Of a DNA stretch of 64,000 bases, positions 59,574 through 64,000 are shown one piece after another; position 1 is the first letter of the stretch; each line of letters begins with the position of its first letter. The DNA is taken from the NCBI GenBank assembly GCA_965243805.1, contig OZ251577.1, positions 2,480,001 through 2,544,000 on the forward strand. The letters run 5' to 3'. The notes beneath the pieces were generated by a model, which did no database searches, had not been told where the DNA came from, and worked only from the letters and a program-made list of their open reading frames with translations. The position numbers were made by a program, and so were the translations under genes. This DNA is from CATQHQ01 sp965243805 (lineage in GTDB: Bacteria > Gemmatimonadota > Gemmatimonadetes > Longimicrobiales > Gaopeijiaceae).

Positions 59574-62500
59574 TTCACCACCACCGTCCCCTTCCTCACG
59601 GCCTCTAACAGCTTCTGTTCGTGCTCGGCGAGCCATGCCCGCACGGCGTCTTCATCGGTCAGCGTGCCGCGCCGGACTTGGACGGCCACGGGCGCACCCC
59701 CACTCGCCGGCGCCAGCCGCTTGGCCGCCTCTTCCAGCGCGGCCGCCTCCCTCGCCGGCACGGCCTCCACCTCGGCCCGCCACGCCGCCAAGTTCCGCGC
59801 GTCCAGCTCCTCTCGCACGGCCTCGTCGGTCTCGACGGCAAGCGGTCGGGGCTCCGCCAACCCGGCCCCCAACAGTATCTCCGAACGGGCGCCATCGTCC
59901 AGGCGCTGCCAGGTCTCGTCGGCCCCGAGCCGCTCCACCGCGTCGCCGACGGCCTGGGCCAGCGCGGCCCGCAACCGGACCAGCTCCCCCCTGAGCGCCC
60001 CCGCCAGCTTGGCCGTGCACGGCGCCACCGGGTCGATCTCGTCGAGTAGCGACCGACGCTCGGCCACCGCGTCCAGTTCGGCCCCCACGTCGTCGCCCAC
60101 GGGCAACCCGGCGGCGTGCTTCCGCAACGCCCCCGCCAGCCTCCACGCCGGCTCCCGCGCCTCCGCCAGCTTCCCCAGCGACTGCCAGTCCTTGATCGCC
60201 TCCGCCAGCTGCTCACGCGCATCGTGAATCGCCTTCAGCTGCTCGTTCCCGGTGAGCCGCCCCAAGTCGCCCAACAGCCCGTCCCCCGACGTTGCGGGCA
60301 ACGGTGCCTCGCCCCCGGACCGCTCGGCCAAGTCGCGCAGCGCATTCAGGAACGGCACCGCCTGTGCCCCCTCCTCGCCCGGCTTTGCGGTCACGCCGGC
60401 CTGCAGGAACAGACCCCGTAGCGCGATCCGCTGGTGAGTCGTCAGAACCACCGTCTCCGGGCGGAACACGGTCGTGCGGATCGCCGTTTGATCCAGCCTG
60501 CCGGCCCGCACCTCGGTACCGTTGCGAGTGGCCCGTAGATGCCCGCGACCGTGGAGGGCCACCAGCGCCGCGTCCACAGCGTCCTGCGGCCAGCCGAACG
60601 GCGGGTCGCCCAGCGTCTTGCGCACATCCGAACCGCGCTGGCCGTTGCCGACGGTCGCCATCACCTCCTTGGCCACCGGGTGGTCCGGCAGGGGGCCGTC
60701 CCAGCCGACGACCTGGAATGGCGTGTCCGACCCTTGCCTCGCTCGCTTGAACGCAACGGCCCAAGACGGATGATCGGCCTCGGGAAAGCGGGGGAACAGG
60801 CGAGCCAAGGAGTTCGTGGCCGCCATCTCCAGCTTGCCCCGCAAGTCGTTGCCCGTGAAGACCTCGGTGCCGCCGCCCTGCAACACTCGGCTCGCTGCGA
60901 GCGTCTCCCCCACGATGCGGTTGCGGGCCGCCTCTGCCGAGTCCCGCCGGCTCGCCATGCTGGCCGCCGCCTCCTGTCCTGCTGGGGACGACTGCCGCCC
61001 CTTCTCGTCCAGCACTTGGCGCGCCGCCTCCGCCGACACCACATGGCCGCGCAACTCGTCGGCGTTGCGCTTGGGCAGGAAGATGTGGAGCACCGGGTCC
61101 TCCATGCCCCGCTGCCGAGCCTCGTTCTCGGCCACCGACGGCCTGCACGACCACTCGTCCCGCAACCACACGCGGACGGCGCCGCCCTGCGACGGTTCCG
61201 GGAGAGTGTCCACGTGCAGTGCCAGCTTCCGTCGGGTCTTGGACCGGCCGTGGAGCAGCCGAATCTGCGACACGATCTTCTCCACGGCGCCCGCCAGAAG
61301 TTGTTGCCGGTAGTGGGAGACTTGCACTTCGTCCTGCCCCAGGGCCGTGCGCCGCTCCCGGAACGCCCGTTCCCACTCTGCGCCTTCGGTGGTCTGAATG
61401 CGGTACTCGTCCGCCACCTTCATCAGGACGCCCTGGGACGCCATCTCCTCCAGCGCGTCCTGCACGCGCTTGCGGTAGAGACCCGAGTCGGCCGACACGT
61501 CAGCCACCAGCAGGTCCGCCAGCGTCCTTGCGTCCGCCCGAACGCCCAGGTCCGTGGTGCCCTGCCGGGGCAGCCTGCCGATCAGGAAAGCCAAGCCGCA
61601 CAGGTCGCGCCGCAGCAAGCCCGCCTCCGAGCCGTCGTTCAGCTTGGCAATGCGCGTGTCGATCTCGGGGAGCAGCACGTCGGAGTTGACCAAGTCCGGC
61701 GCCAACGCCTCGAACAAGTCGCTGGCCGGAATCACGGCGCCCACGTCCCGTTCGGCGACCCGCCCCAGCGAATCGTGAAGGATGCGCAGCTGCGACCGAA
61801 GCTGGCCGTGTGTCCCGACCATCACCGTCTGGAAGCACTGCTCCCAGAAGCGTCTGCGCGTGCGGAGCAGCGGGTAGTCGGCGGCTTGGTGCTGCCGGTC
61901 CTCGCCTCGGTGGGCCAGCTTCGTGCCCGAGAGATGTCGCGACACCTCGCCAGCGCAGCTCTCGAACATGCGGTCCAGCGGAGCGGCGGCGCTGGCCTTC
62001 TTCCGCAACAGCACCTCGCGGGTCACGTCCTCGACCTCGGCGTCGGTGAGCTGAACCGAGACGCGAAAGCGGTCGCTGAGCCACTGGAGCGACTTGGTGC
62101 CTGCCGACAGGGCCGACTGTCCGGCGGCCACCAGCAGCACGCGGCTCTCGAAGTGGGTCTGGATCGCCTCGGCAACCTCGGTAACGGTGGCGGAACGGTC
62201 GCTCGCGTCGCCGATGTACTGCTGCACTTCGTCGAGCACCAGGATCGTGAGCGGAAGTCGTCCGTCGTCGTCCGCCAGCGCCTCCTTTGCAACGTCCACG
62301 AACTCGGGCGTCCGAATGTCGCCGTCAGGACGGGGAAACTGCTTGGCCAGAAGCTGACGAGCGGCCTTGGCGTCGGCGGCGAACTCGGGGTACGCCTTCA
62401 GCAGCGCGCCGGCGATCAACGGGCTCACGTAGAGGTTGGCAAGCTCGCGACGCCACTCCTTGCCGGCTTGCTCCACATGGCGCTGCACCGAGGCCAGCAG

Positions 62501-63049
62501 CCCTTGCTCGCGCAACCAGAAGCAGAACCGTGCCTGGGCGTAGTCCGCCGGCCAACCCCGTGCTTGGAGAACCACCTCCAGGATCGACAGCCGGACCCGG
62601 TCCACATTGCCGGCGAGCAGCGTTCCGGCGGCGTGGAGGGGAGGCGTGCCCGTGCGTTTCGCCTGCACGTCCAGCTCTCGCAGGTGGGTTGAAATGGCCG
62701 ATGGCAGGCCGCCCGGCACCAGGGCTCGGGCCGTGGCTCCGTCGTCGAAGCCCGTGTTGGCCCAGAGGTGGGCGAACATCTTCAGAAGATGGGACTTGCC
62801 GCTGCCGAAGAAGCCGCTCACCCACACCGAGTCCTGCCGCGAGGCGCCCAGGTTCGCCAAGTAGTTGCCCAGCACGCGCTCCATGGCGTCGGCGAACTTG
62901 CCCCTGCACACGAAAGACTCCAGCTCGCCCCGCAGTTCGCGTTGCGCCTGGCTGCTCCGGGGGTCGCCGATCCGCGCTTGGCCGCTGTTGGCCAACTTCT
63001 CGGTGCGCGGGTCGCGCTCTAGCAGCTCGAATACCTTGGGAGTGGTCAT
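59570..63049 (-). CDS. brxC: BREX ATPase BrxC
   Basis: This 1159-residue P-loop protein begins MTTPKVFELLERDPRTEKLA with Walker A SGFFGSGKSHLLKMF (about 78-90) and Walker B LTILVLDEVQQYIG. Length, N-terminus and position after brxB fit BrxC, the large ATPase of type 1 BREX. The C-terminal third is charged and probably coiled-coil (AWRAEVEAVPAREAAALEEA). It lies 31 bases after brxB, and its stop overlaps the DUF433 gene start. Confidence 0.92.
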   Translation of the reverse strand: MTTPKVFELLERDPRTEKLANSGQARIGDPRSSQAQRELRGELESFVCRGKFADAMERVLGNYLANLGASRQDSVWVSGFFGSGKSHLLKMFAHLWANTGFDDGATARALVPGGLPSAISTHLRELDVQAKRTGTPPLHAAGTLLAGNVDRVRLSILEVVLQARGWPADYAQARFCFWLREQGLLASVQRHVEQAGKEWRRELANLYVSPLIAGALLKAYPEFAADAKAARQLLAKQFPRPDGDIRTPEFVDVAKEALADDDGRLPLTILVLDEVQQYIGDASDRSATVTEVAEAIQTHFESRVLLVAAGQSALSAGTKSLQWLSDRFRVSVQLTDAEVEDVTREVLLRKKASAAAPLDRMFESCAGEVSRHLSGTKLAHRGEDRQHQAADYPLLRTRRRFWEQCFQTVMVGTHGQLRSQLRILHDSLGRVAERDVGAVIPASDLFEALAPDLVNSDVLLPEIDTRIAKLNDGSEAGLLRRDLCGLAFLIGRLPRQGTTDLGVRADARTLADLLVADVSADSGLYRKRVQDALEEMASQGVLMKVADEYRIQTTEGAEWERAFRERRTALGQDEVQVSHYRQQLLAGAVEKIVSQIRLLHGRSKTRRKLALHVDTLPEPSQGGAVRVWLRDEWSCRPSVAENEARQRGMEDPVLHIFLPKRNADELRGHVVSAEAARQVLDEKGRQSSPAGQEAAASMASRRDSAEAARNRIVGETLAASRVLQGGGTEVFTGNDLRGKLEMAATNSLARLFPRFPEADHPSWAVAFKRARQGSDTPFQVVGWDGPLPDHPVAKEVMATVGNGQRGSDVRKTLGDPPFGWPQDAVDAALVALHGRGHLRATRNGTEVRAGRLDQTAIRTTVFRPETVVLTTHQRIALRGLFLQAGVTAKPGEEGAQAVPFLNALRDLAERSGGEAPLPATSGDGLLGDLGRLTGNEQLKAIHDAREQLAEAIKDWQSLGKLAEAREPAWRLAGALRKHAAGLPVGDDVGAELDAVAERRSLLDEIDPVAPCTAKLAGALRGELVRLRAALAQAVGDAVERLGADETWQRLDDGARSEILLGAGLAEPRPLAVETDEAVREELDARNLAAWRAEVEAVPAREAAALEEAAKRLAPASGGAPVAVQVRRGTLTDEDAVRAWLAEHEQKLLEAVRKGTVVVK

Positions 63050-63080
63050 GACGGTCTCCGAGGCGACGTGTTGCGACGGG

Positions 63081-63635
63081 TCATGGCACCCATGCCTCGC
63101 CGAGAGTAATCGGCTGCGCCAAGTAGTTCCAGCCGTCCCGGGCGTCCATGAGACGGTAGTTGTTGTCGTTCTTCGTGCCGGGAAAGAATATGGCCAGCCG
63201 GCCTTGCACGGACCGCTCCACGTCGTGGATCAGCGTCGAGACTCGAAGAAATCCGTAGAGAGACGCAACGCCGAGCACGCCCACGACGGTGCTCTCGCCG
63301 GCTTCCTTGAGGGCGCTCGTCAGGCGGCCTGCAACGACCTGCCGGAACTCCTCGTCCAGCTGGGCGTCCAGGAACTCGGGGTCTTCGAAGTAGGAGTCGC
63401 GGTACTCTTGGTCCGCCATCCATTCGGCGAACCACGTTGTGCAGTCCACCAATCGCCACTCGTGCCCCGCCTGGACCGTGGCCTGTTCGAACTCTCCCAC
63501 GTGCGCCCGAAGCGCCCGCTCGCGCTCTTTGGGGTACACGATCATCATGACCCGTTGGGCGCCCGCCAGGGTACGCTGCCACGGTGCGCTCACGCGGCGT
63601 CGGTAGACCGCGGCCAGTTCGCGGACCTGACTCAC
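63081..63635 (-). CDS. brxB: BREX protein BrxB (DUF1788)
   Basis: This 184-residue protein starts at GTG 63635, overlapping the brxA stop (GTGA). It shows DUF1788 landmarks: APWQRTLAGAQRVMMIVYPK, AEWMADQEYRDSYFEDPEFL, GVLGVASLYGFLRVSTLI and GRLAIFFPGTKNDNNYRLMD, then ARDGWNYLAQPI. BrxB is a small core BREX protein of unclear activity. Confidence 0.92.
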   Translation of the reverse strand: MSQVRELAAVYRRRVSAPWQRTLAGAQRVMMIVYPKERERALRAHVGEFEQATVQAGHEWRLVDCTTWFAEWMADQEYRDSYFEDPEFLDAQLDEEFRQVVAGRLTSALKEAGESTVVGVLGVASLYGFLRVSTLIHDVERSVQGRLAIFFPGTKNDNNYRLMDARDGWNYLAQPITLGEAWVP

Positions 63636-64000
63636 GGCCCGGGGGTGCCGCCGCCGAGCGTGCGGCCCTTGGCATCGTCCAGTCTGTCGGTGTCGATCTC
63701 CACCACGTCTCCCGCCGCTTGAACGCGAATCAGGCCCTGCCGTCCAGCCTCCACCGCCCATACAAGCATAGCCTCGCCCCGGACATCCAGCACTGCGGCC
63801 CATCGAGAGTCCAGGAGCGAGAGGCCCGCTAGGCCCTCGGCCCGACCGAGCCAGAGCGCGAACGCCGCGGTGCCGGGCGTGGGTTGAACCCGTCGTCTGG
63901 CGTAGCGTCCCCCGCGTCCGGCCAAGTGTCCGGAGAGCCGCCACGAGCTGGCCGCGTTCGTCGCGACCTTGGCCAGCACGGCGTCGTTGAAGCGCGATCC
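63632..64000 (-). CDS. brxA: BREX protein BrxA (DUF1819), N-terminal part outside window
   Basis: The visible 122 residues run from the window edge to the stop at 63632. They match the BrxA C-terminus: SRFNDAVLAKVATNAASSWR, LSGHLAGRGGRYARRRVQPT, PGTAAFALWLGRAEGLAG, then LVWAVEAGRQGLIRVQAAGD. BrxA is a small DNA-binding BREX protein. Its stop overlaps the brxB start. The promoter of the operon lies beyond the window. Confidence 0.88.
   Translation of the reverse strand, partial: GSRFNDAVLAKVATNAASSWRLSGHLAGRGGRYARRRVQPTPGTAAFALWLGRAEGLAGLSLLDSRWAAVLDVRGEAMLVWAVEAGRQGLIRVQAAGDVVEIDTDRLDDAKGRTLGGGTPGP

Noticed and set aside
1..64000. tRNA, rRNA or riboswitch genes.
   Set aside because: Scanning intergenic regions by eye gave no cloverleaf, rRNA or known riboswitch core. 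A covariance-model search would be decisive.

Overview
The window is about 64 kb of high-GC DNA that codes on both strands with few gaps and many GTG and TTG starts. The left half carries a Gram-negative outer-membrane gene set (lipid A acyltransferase, MsbA-like flippase), a PorX-like regulator typical of the FCB group, a GC-rich 5-oxoprolinase/hydantoinase set and a c-type cytochrome. Together these suggest a diderm FCB-group bacterium, most likely Gemmatimonadota-like. That placement is inference; no rRNA is present.

From 1 to about 28.6 kb is ordinary chromosome: the end of ychF; rpsU; 3-hydroxyacyl-CoA dehydrogenase with a thiolase; a beta-decarboxylating dehydrogenase; a Tat-exported glycosylasparaginase; hydantoinase B; an envelope cluster on the minus strand (porX-like, msbA-like, lpxL-like, a GT2-DUF3108 fusion, an ICMT-like methyltransferase); a cation-chloride-cotransporter-like permease; a secreted EF-hand protein with a c-type cytochrome; panB; a GPP34 (GOLPH3-like) protein; a fused 5-oxoprolinase; an SDR; and a YjiH-like transporter. 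The last gene before the defense island is a redoxin with an in-frame TGA in a UxxC motif, read here as a selenoprotein.

From about 28.8 kb to the end is a very large defense island, nearly all on the minus strand, built on a type 1 BREX system. In transcription order (right to left): brxA (cut by the window end), brxB, brxC, a MerR/DUF433 gene, a 16-codon remnant of a DUF5615-like toxin, dprA-like, a cytosine-5 methyltransferase, ietA and ietS (AAA ATPase plus subtilase), pglX copy 2, a superfamily 1 helicase with a DUF2290 partner, pglX copy 1, two AlbA_2 ATP-binding genes, an ISL3 insertion with a perfect 8-bp target duplication, a hypothetical gene with a PIN nuclease, pglZ, brxL, an ImmA/IrrE-like gene, and a third AlbA_2 gene. 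Many neighbours overlap by stop/start sequences such as GTGA, ATGA and TGATG, so the accessory genes are translationally tied into the BREX operon.

The most striking feature is the pair of tandem, nearly identical pglX methyltransferase genes. Each carries its own long homopolymer inside the reading frame, a G9 tract in copy 1 and a C14 tract in copy 2. In copy 1 both shifted frames stop within a few codons of the tract. In copy 2 one shifted frame stops at once and the other about 100 codons later. The copies differ most in one internal segment that may be the DNA-recognition region. This looks like a two-switch, phase-variable BREX with two specificities, with other defense modules nested between its core genes.
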